The notes: generated by a model not told the origin, from the letters alone. A stretch of DNA of 64,000 nt from Mariannaea sp. PMI_226 (GCA_024336345.1 JANFOG010000003.1:998501-1062500); one strand, 5' to 3'; positions 45,188 to 59,013 are shown, counted from the stretch's first letter. Made by a program: numbers and translations.

Positions 45188-48100
45188 GATTATTACTGGT
45201 TAGACGTATAAGCCATATTTACGATGTTGCATTTTACGTTGCATTGCATTCCAGTTAGTCGCAAAAAATAGTCCAGAGTTTAGTCCTGATATGTTGACGC
45301 GCACATGGCCGTGTCCTAGGACTTGAGATATTTTATCATATGGCATAGTGTAATATACGAGCATAATGAATAGAACGCTACGGCAATAAGCAATTTTTTT
45401 TTATCATTTGTGTTTCCAGCATCAGAAAATAATGTTGCTTTCTCAGAGTGTATGTACTGGATGGTTTTGGATGCTCATGGCTGGTCAGGTGAATGAGGTA
45501 CGATGGTCCAGAGGATATTTTCAAGAGTATCGTCCGATCAATTTGCACCGGGACCTTTGACTTATATCAACGTGTTGCTGTTCATTTATTCTCGTTCCGG
45601 AAGACGAATGTCCTTTCTGATCTCGTTGTGAATAGTCCAGTAATATTGGCCTGTCTGTGTATGGTTGCTGGGTGAAGTTGCCAGTTGGTTGTAGCAGTGA
45701 CAAAATCGAGAGGTTCTTGTTGAAGAGGAGCGATAGCAATGGCAAGGGCCGTGGTAGGGTAAGCCGCAGGTATTTGATTGATTCTCGGGCTCGCGTGTCG
45801 ATTCGACTGTTTTCAGGTGCACATACCCGGCTCTCAGGTCTCACCAAGTGCTCGATGGTAAGGTGTAGACTTCTAGAGCAAAATCTCCTGGCGCTGGAAG
45901 ATTTTTCTCCATGAAACATTTTCTGTGTTATTATGAGATTAGTCAATGACTGTTTTCATAACAGTTTTCTCCGGTCAGGTATGATCTTGGTCTTTTTCTG
46001 CGAGAATAGTCACAATGAATATTTTCCACTTCACTGGCATAGGAAGAGATTGCCAAGGAGCTGTGGACAAGCTGGGGGAGCGGAAAGTAATATGCATAGA
46101 TTCTGGGGTTCATCAAGGTTAGTAATTATAGTACGCCTTGAATTGAGGGTCATGGCAGAAGGGGACGAAGGGGGGGGGGAGGGGACGGGTCAACGGGTCC
46201 GCTTTGGTCTCGAGATGGGTCAAGGTGCAATTGGGTCCTCTGTTATTCTCGCTTCCTTCGCGACTAGCTATTGTTGATAGAAAATTCTAAAGCCTAATGA
46301 GTATAGATGAGCGAAGGATGGCGTCGGCAGATGGACGGCCTCATCTTTGTGAAACATAATCCAGCTGGAGGTTCTACATGCATCGATCGTTGCTCAATCC
46401 ACCTACCCTAAACAAGATGTAGGATTTTTGATGAGCTCAGTTTGATGAGATGTCGAGCCATGAATACGTCTAGGTCAAGAAAGGATAAAAATCATCTGAG
46501 CACTTCTGTCGTCGGTACTGCTAATAACTTGATTCAAGGTAGCCACCGACCCGCCATGGATGTCTTGGTAAATGGGGCATTATCACCTCCACAGCGATTG
46601 TTCTGGAGGATGGAGCCATCGAAGCGGCTATGTTGCATGCGGTGAGGGAGATGCAAGACAACAAAAAGCAACGAAACGAATCCACACGTGGGACCATGTT
46701 GGACGACCAACCGCTTTGCTCACCATCAGCCACAGATCTACTCTGGCCAAATGTAAACAACCCCTCTACGGAGTAGGAGGTGGTTAATTAAAATAAGCCA
46801 CGGCCTGATACGGATGTAGGTACGTAGTGGTAGGACTTAATTACATACAGACTAGGTAGTCTTCGGATAGAACTGCCCGTTGCAAAATGGGTTGTGGGCA
46901 GAAGCCGTGGGTCGGTGAGAAGATATTTCAATTTTCATCACGACTCGAATGGATATCAATGGTTCGCTAGAGCCGAAATGTGAGACGAGGACCAGTCGCA
47001 CTACAGGTGAGGAGGCCGAGTCGCAAAGCAACGGAATGGGTCACATTTGCCGCGCATGGGCGCTTGAAAGGGGCCAAGGCTAGCAAGGGAATTTTTTTTC
47101 CCTCTTCGCTTTTTGCCCCTCCATTTCGGTCGAGATCCCTGTTCTGCAAGTGGTTGCTGGGGTGCTCTTAGATGTATGTACGTATGCAGCTAGTCCACAG
47201 GACACCAGCAAGCAGAAGAGGGGGAGGGGGAGGGGCAAGAAAATATTTTTTTTTCTTTTCCTTTGTGTTTTGTTATTATCGTTGTGCGAAAACCATTCGG
47301 CGTCGCACGAGGGCTGAGACGCCAGACACCTACTGCACTGTTCAGGTAGATTGCATGCGCATGAGTAGGGACTGGGACTCTGGCAAAGAGGCAGACAGCA
47401 AAGTCGTGCACCTGGTAGAGCAATAATTTTAGATGAAGTTTGAACTGTGTACGTCAAATTTTTATCTCAAATCAGATGGCCTCGTTTTCGGTTTGATATG
47501 TATACATACTATACATAGTACCTTGGGATGTGCAGCAGAACTTTGTTCTGTTCTTTCTGGGATGGGTTGAAAATCCCTTCTTAGCTCAGATGCTCCCTGT
47601 GTTTGCTCAGCGCATTATCATCCAGTGCGGTCCACGGTGGCGACCCGATGATGGTGGGCCATGACGTCCAGAATGCGCAAGGATAGCACGCCAAAAAAAA
47701 AAAAAGTTGCTGCGGCGCCAAAAAGGAGGGGTACTATAGTCCAATATCGAGCATTCGTTATCGCCGAGACATGACTGCCCCTCCCCCTCCCCCTCCCGCT
47801 CGAGCGATAGGCAGAAAAAAACAGGTCAAAAAAAAAAGCCTTCACGGTACACATGTCGACCAGTGTCGATGAAAACACAATGAATGAACAACACAATATT
47901 GGCAGATCTTCTAGGATTAATCTTACACACATATTCTCTCCTTTGACGCACGCCGAAACAGCTATTGAGAATGTCAGTGACTCATGCCGCTCGCGTTGGG
48001 CTGACAACAGATGAGGGGCGAAGCAGGTTGGGCAGAAGAGGTTCCACGGTAGAAACAGCAGGGGAGCCAGCATCAACCCACCAGCAATGACAGTCCAGCC

Positions 48101-48860
48101 GCCCACCACCACCCATGGAAATGGCTTTGTTGAATTTTATTAGGCCGTAGCGAATTTTTTTTTTTCTCTTTCTTGTTTTGGCTCGGGGGCTTGTGGGTTT
48201 CTCAAAGGTCTCCGCAAGTACCTACTAACAATTGCCATGTACCTCGCATACTATCAGTGTTTTGTGGATGGTGGGAGGGCGAGATACGACCCCCATCCCA
48301 GGTAGACACCGTAGATTTTGGCAGAGAGGGTGGTGAAGGTGAGGGGGAATGGTGGCTGGAATAGAGAGCTTGCTCAATGGCATCGCTTGAGCGTCACCGG
48401 ATTAGGTGGCCGAGTGACTCTGTTTGTGGTGTTTTCTCACGGACAACTCACCCTCGTGCATGCCAGCTTCTTCATGCCGTTTTGAAGCGCGTCCGAAACA
48501 AGCTCTCCAACCACGGGGGCTGCCTGTGGTAAGCATGGCATCAAGACATCCCACCTTGATCAGAGACATGCGTAACGGCAAGCTCAGCGAACGCATCCAG
48601 CCCTTTCATCGGACACAGACGAGCAGTTCATTATCATTCAGAATAACAGCTACAGCAGTGTAAGGCCAGTTGATAATTCATCACTGACTCGTAAATCTGC
48701 CAGCAATACCTAGTGAAAACGTTTTCTTCATCTGGCTTCTCGCCAATGGCTCGTACCATTCCTCAGACCGACCAGAGCTGCCTTGATGGCCTGAACTGCC
48801 TGGTACTTCAGTCCAGCACTTGGTGAATCACGCCGAACCGTAATCTGATTGGACCAATTC
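45188..48860. other. Gene-poor stretch upstream of TEF1
   Basis: 3.7 kb without a recognisable gene. Short frames on both strands (for example 45521-45946 and 47618-48112) have no motif. Simple-sequence tracts are present (G-rich at 46171-46186, T/G tract at 47240-47260, A-tract at 47693-47705, pyrimidine block at 47778-47800). Nothing else could be supported. Confidence 0.5.
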
Positions 48861-49311
48861 CAATGAAGAGCGACCAGTGTGTGAGGGTCAGCGATGAAAA
48901 AAAAAACCTCATTGCTGTTAGGGCTTGCCAAGTTTGTGTGCCAGCTGTTGCCCCGCGCGCGCAGCTGCCTCTGGCTCCCCACCCCTCCCGCTCTCGCCTT
49001 TTAAATCTCCTCCTCCCACCACCTGCTTTGATTTTTTTCTCTTCTTTCGCTCCTCGTCTCGCATACCCGGTTCAAGCATCCGATCTGCGAATCTGTATGT
49101 GCCCTTCCTGTCCAAACACATCTTGCCCTTTCTCCCTTTGTGCTGCTCTGTCTCTTGCATTGTATCACACAGAGAGAAGTCTTTTTATCCTTCTCTCTGC
49201 AACCTTCCACTCGACGGCTGCTGCTTGTTCCTGTGCACCCCGCTAACCTCAGCTGCAGTACGTTCTTGAAACCACTCTCACACACAAACTTCTCTTCACA
49301 ACACCGCCAAA
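48861..49311 (+). promoter_or_regulatory. TEF1 promoter and 5' leader
   Basis: A strongly pyrimidine-rich stretch (48960-49060, CT blocks with a TTTTAAAT element at about 49000-49007) precedes TEF1, as is usual for highly expressed fungal ribosomal and translation genes. The leader contains an apparent intron, listed separately, and the start codon is in context GCCAAAATGGG. Confidence 0.65.
49095..49252 (+). other. Predicted intron in the TEF1 5' untranslated region
   Basis: A GTATGT donor at 49095, a GCTAAC branch site at 49242-49247 and an AG acceptor at 49251-49252 define a 158-bp intron that ends 59 bp before the TEF1 ATG. Leader introns are known in fungal TEF1 genes. The prediction rests on splice signals only. 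Confidence 0.6.
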
Positions 49312-51115
<1,804 letters not shown>

Positions 51116-51717
51116 GCGCCCTACCTCTAACGGGACTTTCATATCTGGGATCTCAGCACTGCGATGTCGTGCCCACGGGCTGATGTACTCGCTTCTACGA
51201 CGGAATGATATTTCACGGCTTTGCATGAGCACTCGGCTTTTGACATGGGACACAAAATGAGAGGCTGGGATAGGCAGGTGTAATGACTTCAAAAAAATTA
51301 CTCAAGTTGTGCAAAACAACAAATTCAAAAAAAAAAAATAGATCCAAGAAGTGATTCGTGCAACATGGTGATTTCTTTCGAATGTGATGTTCCCAACATG
51401 TAAATCTGTACAGATGCGATCAGATTGTTACTGCTGATACTTTAGATTACAACCGATGCATGTGTTGCAGCGTGCACATACTGTGGGAGGTTATGCGAAG
51501 AATTGTTAAAGTCACGTGCAGGTTTGATCTAGAGTTGCGGGCCCATATTGTCTGGTTGGATGTTGATCATGTACCTATTTTACAATTCCTTCCTCAACTT
51601 AACTTACAGTACAGTTCTAGAGTAATATACAACATAATCTCATCTATGTCTATGCCCATGATTCTTCACTTCCTTCTCTTCATATGTCATCATTTGCTCG
51701 TTGCGGCTGTCTCAAAA
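51116..51717. other. Convergent intergenic region
   Basis: 602 bp with the 3' ends of TEF1 (plus) and SLS1 (minus). Contains A-tracts at 51329-51338; no gene recognised. Confidence 0.6.
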
Positions 51718-54700
51718 TCACTCTCGTGATTCACGAGCCTTGTCGTCTACAGAAGCGTCTTCCACCTTGATCGTTAGCGTTTCGGCCGGAGGGGCCTCTG
51801 CACTGCTGCTGCTAGTGCTGCTGTTGGTGGGTTCCGGAACATTATCCAGCGCCTTCTCGCTGACTACTGCGCCTTCGTCAAGCGCGTCCGCCGCACCGGG
51901 TGGTTGATCGGGATGATTCTCCAAGCCGAGGGCCTTGATCAACTCAGCTTCGATTTCCTCGGTGGAAAGTTCGTTGTCTTCAATATCGTCGATGTTATCC
52001 ATGTCCTCATCGTACCAATCCTCTTCATCCCACTCCTCCGAGGCATATTGGTCGTCCGCTGTGCCATGCTCGAAAATGTCGAAGTCCCCATCCTTCTTGA
52101 CCGCAAACTTGTTGCCCATCTCTGTTCCCAGAGAAGGGGATGCTTGTCCCATTGGTCTTGCCCGGATCTTGAATGGGTCGTCATCAGCCAGCACTTCCTC
52201 TTGAGACTTGCTGCCCCCACGCTTCTTGGGAGATGCCTTGAACTGATCCAACTGGTCACCAGCTCTGGATGAGAAGTGTTTGAAGAAGTCTTTCTCGCTG
52301 ATACTTGGCTTAGGTCGATCATCAACCGCAGCTGGAGTTGCATCAGACTGTTGCGCTGGATAAACTCCATCTTCAGGAGCTGGCTCTTCGCTCGCCTCCC
52401 AGCTGACATGGTGGGCCTCCTTTTCCTTGGCGGCTTCCGCCTCAGCGTCGACTTCGGATACGATGAAGTCATCTCCCAGCTCCTGTTCGGGCAGGTTGTA
52501 GCTGAAGTCCTCGAATTGCCGAGCCTTCATCAATTTGAATCCTTCGTCCCAAGACCAGAACTTGCCTGTGGCAATATCTTCTACACACTTGAGAAAATTT
52601 TCGCGCTGCTTGGTCTTAAAGTCTGATAGAGGAGCTCCCGGAGGACCGGCCTGCAGAGAAATCTCCTGGCGCTTGCCACCATGCTGCCCAGCCTCAATCA
52701 CGGAGTATCGTAGTGTGTGGTTTTGCCAAGCCATCTCCAAAGTTTGGTGGATCTCGATGCCTCGGAAATCGTAGAGCATACTAATGCTGGTGTCCGGTGC
52801 CTTGTCACCCTTAGAACCTGCGCTTTGCCAATTCTCAGGTACCGAGAGCGTCACATCTTTGGGGGTCTGGAGACGACCTTCACGCAGGTTGAATCTTGCA
52901 ACCTGAAGGAACTCTTGGATACCGGGTTGGTTGAGATCAAGGTGAAAGTGGCGTTGGTTGACGAGCCGGGCATCAACACTCTGGCTGGCAAGTATAACGT
53001 CGTCAACATGCCAGGGAACGACGGTCTCGAGAATAGATTCCTCTGGAACCTTGAAATGATAATAGCTCATGACCTCTGAGGTGATCGGAATAGTCAGACG
53101 AACTGGCGGTCCAACATTTTCTAGTCTCGTCGAACGGTCAACATGAGGTGCAAACTTGAGAACGATAGATGTCTTTTGCGTTGACCCCTCCTCGTTATCT
53201 GGCGTGAGCGCGGAGAAGGCGGCGGGATGAGGAATGACGGGAGAAATAATTCTATTTGCAGAAGAAATCTTGGCCTTTGATTTTGAGACGTGCGAGTGGA
53301 GGATATGGCCAAATGTCGCAGTAGTGATATTCGGGCTGTCAACTTCATCGTTGGTGTACTTTGGTAGAGATACCTTCTTGGCCAATTTTAGAGGAGATGG
53401 CGCACCGTCATTAGAGTTTCCCAGGGGAGCGACGTATCGGAACCACTTTCGAAGTTTATCATTCCATGCCATGCTTCTCTTCTCTCGATTGTGACCGATA
53501 AATATTCCCTTGGTGGATTCTAGGGAGGGTATGAAATCGACCTTCTCCACCAGCCCACGAGTCGGTCGGGTAGTTAATAGTCGGAGAACAGTGTCTGCTT
53601 TGCCCTCGTTCTGAAGCCTCAATGGATCGCGCTTCATGGTATCGACTAGAGAGACTTGGAGCACCTATTCGATAGTGAGTTTGCCTGTGTTGATAAGATA
53701 TAGGGCCTTGTAATGTGAAGGCGACTTACAGCGGCCTTGCCTTTTCCATGGAGTTTGAGGGAGGTAGATGTAATGTTGGCTAGGTCATTTAAGTCCGAGA
53801 GTGTCGGGATAGTCTTGGTTAGCTCGCCGATGGGTAGCATTACGTCTTCAACCAGCTTGAAGTACTGGTCTAAACGTTCTAGGATGGCATATGTCGAAGC
53901 TTTTCGTGATGTGATGTTGATACGACACTCGCTAGATGTCGTAGATAGCTTCTCGTTGTTGGCTTCATCTAAGTAGTTTTTTCTTGCGGTTTTGAGAATT
54001 ATGCCGCCCTGGCCACCTTGGCAAATGTTAGCTGGATGAATTTGGGTTGAGTAGTCTGGATAAACATACGAAGAAGGAAAGGAAAGTAGTGAGGATCGAT
54101 CCAGATGAATGTTTGACCTAGATCATCGACAAAGTCTTGGATCTTGACATTCCATTTTTGAGTGATCAATTTGTGAATGTAAGCGCTCTTGTAGGCCAAG
54201 TTGGTAGATTGCATGGTCCTGAAAGGCGCCCATGGTATCTGTTTGGCGATCCAGAAATAGTCTCCCAAGTTGATCTCCGGTGATCCAGCTTCGTCTGGGG
54301 CCTCGCGAAGGTAGTCCCTCAGTTGCTGTGTGGTGAATCCGTTGAAGAGGGCCCGAGACAGCTTTTCGTAGTCTTTCATCCGCAGAGCTTTTGTATCAGG
54401 ACGTAATTCATTGATATTATTCCAGACTTCTTCTTTTGTGACAGTGTGCTCATCGACACGGTTTTGCGGGCTCAATTTAGACCAGTCAATGTTCTCAATC
54501 GAGCTTTCTACCGGCTTTTCATCAACCTCCAGGGTGGGACGTTGGTCGTGTCTCATTTTGTTCGGGTTTTTTACTAGAATGGCATCGGCCTCCATTCCGA
54601 GCGCTGACACACCAAGCGGCGCATTTTCGAGGAGACGGTGTCGTAGCTTTCTGACCCGCTGTTGTCGACTGGATTCGAAGGGATGTGTGGACTCGAGAAT

Positions 54701-55105
54701 GTCGTCGGAGAAGGTAAAGTCAGGATTTGAGGACTCGGAAGATGACGGCTTGTCCTCGCTTTCGACATATTTGCCATCTAATTTGTCGACCACTTGATTC
54801 AATTTCCGATCGAATTCATCCACAAACTCGAACTTGTCTGCACTCTTATTATCCTCGTCTGTGGGTTTGACTTCCCGTCTCTCAGGATCCTCATCGGTTG
54901 GCTTCACTTCAAGCGAAGCAAACTTCTTTGCTATGATTGCGTCAATGTCGATACCCTTGGCCTCCGAATCAGACGCAAAAGGGCGTCGTTGTCGATAACC
55001 ATCTCGAATCGGAAGTGAGCGGAAGGTAGACGGTGCGCTGCGCTGAGTGAGGCGAGTTCGGCAGGCCAGGCATATGCGCGACGCTCGCGCTGCCCTCGAG
55101 ATCAT
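51718..55105 (-). CDS. SLS1: SLS1-like mitochondrial inner-membrane-bound regulator (KH-like)
   Basis: Three exons on the minus strand, 55105-54070, 54016-53730 and 53664-51718 (3270 nt, 1089 aa); both introns are GT-AG, 53 and 65 bp. The N terminus, MISRAARASRICLACRTRL, is Arg/Ser-rich and acid-free, a good mitochondrial presequence. Around residues 330-375 the segment YFPFLLRGQGGIILKTARKN, restored only after splicing, resembles the KH-like core of the SLS1 family (PF14611). In yeast Sls1 sits in the inner membrane and couples mitochondrial transcription with translation of respiratory-chain subunits. The fungal protein here is longer; its C-terminal third is acidic and low-complexity (EEWDEEDWYDEDMDNIDDIE). 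A short duplication, EVKPTDED repeated after six residues, occurs near residue 70. The assignment is by overall resemblance, so moderately sure. Confidence 0.75.
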
Positions 55106-55438
55106 TGGTGAGGAAAGAAACAGAAGGAGTTCGACATGAATTGGGTGGACTGCGTCGTCCTTGCAAGCTCAATGTAAAATACTATCTGAGATAGCTCAAG
55201 TGTCTGTTGCGGCATGATGTCGTAGGTGGGAAATTTTGACCGATAAGAACCGATAAGCGACAAGCGATAAGCGATTGGCTTAATTGCCAACGCGTCTAAC
55301 CAAGCTGTACCGCGTCACAAGGCGCTGCCATCAAGTTGATCTTAAGCTTATGTACTTTTCTTTGTTCTCCCATTTTCCATTTTCTGCCATTTTATAGTTC
55401 CCATAGCACGGCCGTGTTCCAGTGTTTTTGTGACCACA
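55106..55438. promoter_or_regulatory. Bidirectional promoter of SLS1 and NSE3
   Basis: 333 bp between two divergent start codons. It holds three GATAAG hexamers within 30 bp (55242-55247, 55252-55257, 55266-55271) followed by an inverted CCAAT box (ATTGG at 55273-55277). GATAAG is the core target of fungal GATA factors such as AreA/Nit2 and the SreA iron regulator. No TATA box is obvious. Confidence 0.55.
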
Positions 55439-56559
55439 ATGCCTCCATCCGGAAGAAAGCGCCGTTCGGTATGTAATCTACGATGTGATGGTGAGGTAAT
55501 CTGCTGATACTGCCTTAGATCGACGATGAAGAGTACGACGAAGATACCCGCCCTCGTCAACGTCGCAATCCTGCAGAATCTGAAGACGAACCCGACACCG
55601 GCGCAAGCGACGGAGAAATGGAGCACGATGAGTTTGGTACAAGCGCAGATCAGCAAATGGCCAAGAAGTTGGTTCGATACGCTATTTCTTGCGAGTACTC
55701 CAGAACAGTGATACGCCGAGACGGTATCAAAGAAAGAGGCAAGATCGGGATAGCTTCAGCGATGTAGACTTTATCTAACATCTATATAGTTCTCGGATCA
55801 CAAGGACGGTCATTCAAACGAATTTTCAGCCTGGCGCAACAGCAGCTGAGAGATGTCTGGGGTATGGAGCTCCGTGAACTTCCCGTTAGAGAGAAGATGA
55901 GCTTGCAAGAGAAACGAGCAGGTTTGTAAAGATTATGTAACATTCAAATGCCTTGCCTACTGACACCGGCGCCAGCGATGAGAAGCAATGCACAACCTAA
56001 ATCTGGCTCAGGCGCCTATATCCTTTCCTCGACACTACCGAAGCCCTACCGATCAGCACACATCCTAGCACCCTCAAAAACCCCTAGCGCGGATGACGAG
56101 GCAACATATGCGGCTTTCTATACTATGGTTGTGTCGATGATTTGGCTGAACGGCGGTGAGCTGAGCGAACAAAAGCTGTCGAGAAATCTGTCCCGATTAA
56201 ATGCAGACCGAAATGTCTCCATGGAGAAGACAGAAATCGTTCTGAAGAAGATGGAGAGGCAGGGCTATGTGGTTAAGAAGGTAGATAGGCCTCCAATTGG
56301 CCAAGATGGTGACATGATGGTCACCTGGCACGTTGGGCCCCGTGCGAAAGAAGAGATTGGTCTGGATGGTGTCATGGGCATGGTGGAGGAGGTCTATGTG
56401 AACTGGGATGAAGATCTAGAGGCGAAGCTCTGTTCTAGTTTAGGCATCAAAGAGCGTAGAGCAGTACGCGACTCACGCAGGGATGCGGAAGCAGAAGCAG
56501 AAGCAGAAGGAGAAGGAGAAGGAGAGGTCGACCAGACACATGCGGCTGAAGAAGACTGA
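55439..56559 (+). CDS. NSE3: Nse3-type MAGE-domain subunit of the SMC5/6 complex
   Basis: Four exons, 55439-55468, 55519-55738, 55790-55921 and 55976-56559 (966 nt, 321 aa). The MAGE domain spans about residues 60-265: LVRYAISCEYSRTVIRRDGI, then VLGSQGRSFKRIFSLAQQQLRDVWGMEL and ELPVREK, winged-helix segments, and the second winged helix around LNADRNVSMEKTEIVLKKM. Nse3 with Nse1 and Nse4 forms the DNA-binding, ubiquitin-ligase subcomplex of SMC5/6 needed for recombination repair in the nucleus. The second intron (55739-55789) has a GC donor (GCAAGA) with a good CTAAC branch and TAG acceptor; only that donor restores the conserved RV-LGSQGR reading. The C terminus is an acidic Glu/Ala/Gly tandem repeat (56485-56525). 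It shares its promoter with SLS1. Confidence 0.88.
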
Positions 56560-56853
56560 AGAAATGAATGAGAAATATGTGACAATGAGACAATACCCAA
56601 GACCACAGATAGGCAACTATGCATGGACGATATGTCCCAAGAAAAAACAAATTTCTTTTCGGTTCAAGATCTCGAAGCATCTATTATTCCGATAACGCCG
56701 TCGCGTGCAAAAGCCGAATCCTGTCCCTTGAAAAAAAAAACTCCTTATTGTGTAATGAATCTCTGGTTCGTTCAGCCTTTCAATATCTTCGTCGCTTCTC
56801 ATTCGCGCTGCGGTGGCAGGCCACATGGAAGTACCATTTTCTGAGTTCAGTTG

Positions 56854-57178
56854 TCAGTCAAAATTAATTTGTTGTTTTGTTTCGGCTGGGGGCTTTGGAC
56901 GTACGCGAAGCAGTTGGGCGCGGACCTTGGCGACAGGCTCATTCTCGGCGAGAGAAATGTATGAGAGAAGGGGCCGATGGCCAGCGATCGAGGAATATGT
57001 ATCGCGCTGAATGTTCACTCGCCATTCCCAGCTGGGGGTGTCAGGATGTCCAGTTCCAATGTACTTGGCTTGGAGACGCTCGAGTTCCTGCTGATTGCGA
57101 AGTTTGTCGGCCTGAGAGGGAACGAGGGAGTTAGCAGTGTGTGGGATATCGCAGGTATCGATATGGGAACCATACCAT
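56854..57178 (-). CDS. YSF3: SF3b10-type spliceosome subunit (SF3B5 / Ysf3)
   Basis: Model: coding exon 1 is just the ATG at 57178-57176; a 64-bp intron (57175-57112, GTATGG...CAG, with a GCTAAC branch site) follows; exon 2 is 57111-56854. The product is 86 aa, the same length as human SF3B5. Motifs LERLQAKYIGTGHPDT, WEWRVNIQRDTYSS and LAENEPVAKVRAQLL are diagnostic. SF3b10 is part of the SF3b module of U2 snRNP that recognises the branch site. The exon-2 protein contains no Met, so translation depends on the intron being removed. If the intron is kept, the frame from the ATG ends after 15 codons. A longer in-frame reading back to 57369 would add about 85 unrelated residues and lacks the family start (MADKLR), so it is rejected. 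Confidence 0.9.
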
Positions 57179-57637
57179 TGTGATTGGAGTTTTATTTGAG
57201 TGACTGTTTCCTGGTGCTTGTCAAGATGGCGGCTTCGTTGAAGTTCGGATTGATCATGGACCAGTGCTTGTCGGAGTATTTGCGGAAGACGCGCCGCTTG
57301 AAGCTCGGCTAAATTAGCGATTGCACTGAACGACACCCGTCTTGGCTTCATGATGGATGTCCTGAACATGAAAAAAATCCCCCAATAATAAGCATATTAC
57401 TAAATCAACTTTTCTTTTGTTTTCTATTCCGTAATAGCATTATACTACCTCCTCAACCGGCATTTTAGCTGTACTTCAACGACTGCTTGGCTGCTGACGT
57501 GGAGTATTCAACCCCCAGAATCAATCTCCCTTGTCTTTGAGAAGGTTTCAGTTGCCGCTTCCCACCAGAATATCAGCTTGGGAACGCATCCTTTAGTGCC
57601 AAAAGCCGAAACTTGGGTTGCTACCAAAGTCGTAAGC
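57179..57637. promoter_or_regulatory. Divergent intergenic region between YSF3 and the MYND-like gene
   Basis: 459 bp between start codons on opposite strands. A+T-rich in the middle (57370-57470). It must hold both promoters; no specific element could be assigned. Confidence 0.45.
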
Positions 57638-59013
57638 ATGGCGGGGTCGTCCCAGATTGCTCTTCCAGAGCACTGGACAGAGCTAAGTGCAGCAAGGCTA
57701 CACAGAAAACAGCTGGCTGCGAAGGTGGAGGAGTTGAAAATCGCATGTGCGACCAACTGTCAGCAGAAGAATGTATCAGATTGTCCAGAGTGTTATCCAA
57801 AAATCTTGGACACGATGCGGGAGCGGTATTGCAATGCGACAGGCCGGGAATGGTTTTCACAGCGAGGTGCCTTTCTCAGCGAATTGGATGCGCTGTTCTC
57901 CGATGCAAAGAAGCGCAAAGTCGACCTGAAGGCGATTGAGGATCACATCGAGTCAGAAAAGGAGGCATGGTATCGATGGGTACTTAGGACGTACCCAGCG
58001 TTCCTAACCGCCGGCGAGAAGGATGTTGATCAGGAGATGCTTAGGAGTATGCTGGATGATCCGGACACGTCACGAGAAGAACTCATTAAAGGAGTTTGGG
58101 ACGCCCTAGGATCAGGATCGGCTTGGTCTTCAGAGGTCGACACATTGGCAGATACGATTGCGGAGGGGCAGGGGAACTCCGATGAGATTAGGAAGCACTA
58201 CATCAACTTCATTTTTAAGGACCCATCAAACTGGGAGGTTCTACCTAATGCGACGAAATATCTCGAAATGTACGAACGAAACCCGGAGATGCGCCCTGAA
58301 GAAGTCATCGACCGGATTGCTCAAGACCAACGAGCAAGCATGACAAGTCAGCCGCAGCGCAACGAGGAGATGTCGCGTCTGGACTCGCTCCAGAGAGCAA
58401 AATTGGCAAATGATCAGGAAAAGCAGCTTAAAGTCAAGAGAAGGATGGCCGCGCAAGCAGCGCAGACACCCACTGTTGCTGAGGAGCTGTACCATCTGTC
58501 ACCCTGTGAAAAGTGTGGTGGTGTTGTGAGCCCCCAAAATGTGCTGTCATGCTCGCTTTGCCAAGTCTTGACGCAAATTGGTGGAAGGAAGAAGCTCACA
58601 GTGTACTGTTCACCCGAGTGCTACCAGAGCGGACATGTACGTTTCCTAATAACAGATGTGCCCTTTGGACACGCCTGGCTTGTCTCCGAGCTAACCAGCA
58701 ACAGGATGATCATGTAGCGAAAGAGCACGACTGCGAAGCCGGTGACAAATGCATTCAAAACCAGGACGAGGACGACATGATGGACGATGAGATGCAGACG
58801 GTGATTTGCGACGCCTGCATCGACGATAGGAACTCCGCAGTCTACTGCTCCGTGCGATGCGCGACACTCAATCTTCCACAGCACAATGAGCTGAAGCACA
58901 GCGTTCAGACGGGTCCTGACGAGATCAAGAGCCTAGTGTCACCGTTGTCGGTGTTAGCGGGGAAGACTCTTAAGGAGGGTAACCCTGGGCTGAGATTTTC
59001 GCCTGTGAATTGA
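57638..59013 (+). CDS. Protein with two MYND-like zinc clusters, function unknown
   Basis: Two exons, 57638-58636 and 58705-59013, give 435 aa; the intron is GT-AG, 68 bp. The N-terminal 270 residues are charged and helical without a known domain, including a coiled-coil-like segment at about residues 235-275 (DQRASMTSQ, LQRAKLANDQEKQLKVKRR). The C-terminal part has two Cys/His clusters: CEKCGG, CSLC, YCSPECYQSGH (intron here), HVAKEHDC, and then ICDACID, YCSVRCATLNLPQHNELKH. The pattern CxxC...CxxC...YCxxxC...H..H is that of MYND zinc fingers, which bind proteins rather than DNA. Splicing keeps the first cluster whole. The start is the first ATG of the frame; earlier in-frame sequence starts with a non-ATG codon. 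I do not recognise a named family; it may belong to an uncharacterised fungal group. Confidence 0.75.

Noticed and set aside
57179..57369. Upstream extension of the SF3b10 frame to 171 codons
   Set aside because: It reads through a good intron and adds about 85 unrelated residues; the family start MADKLR fits only the spliced model.
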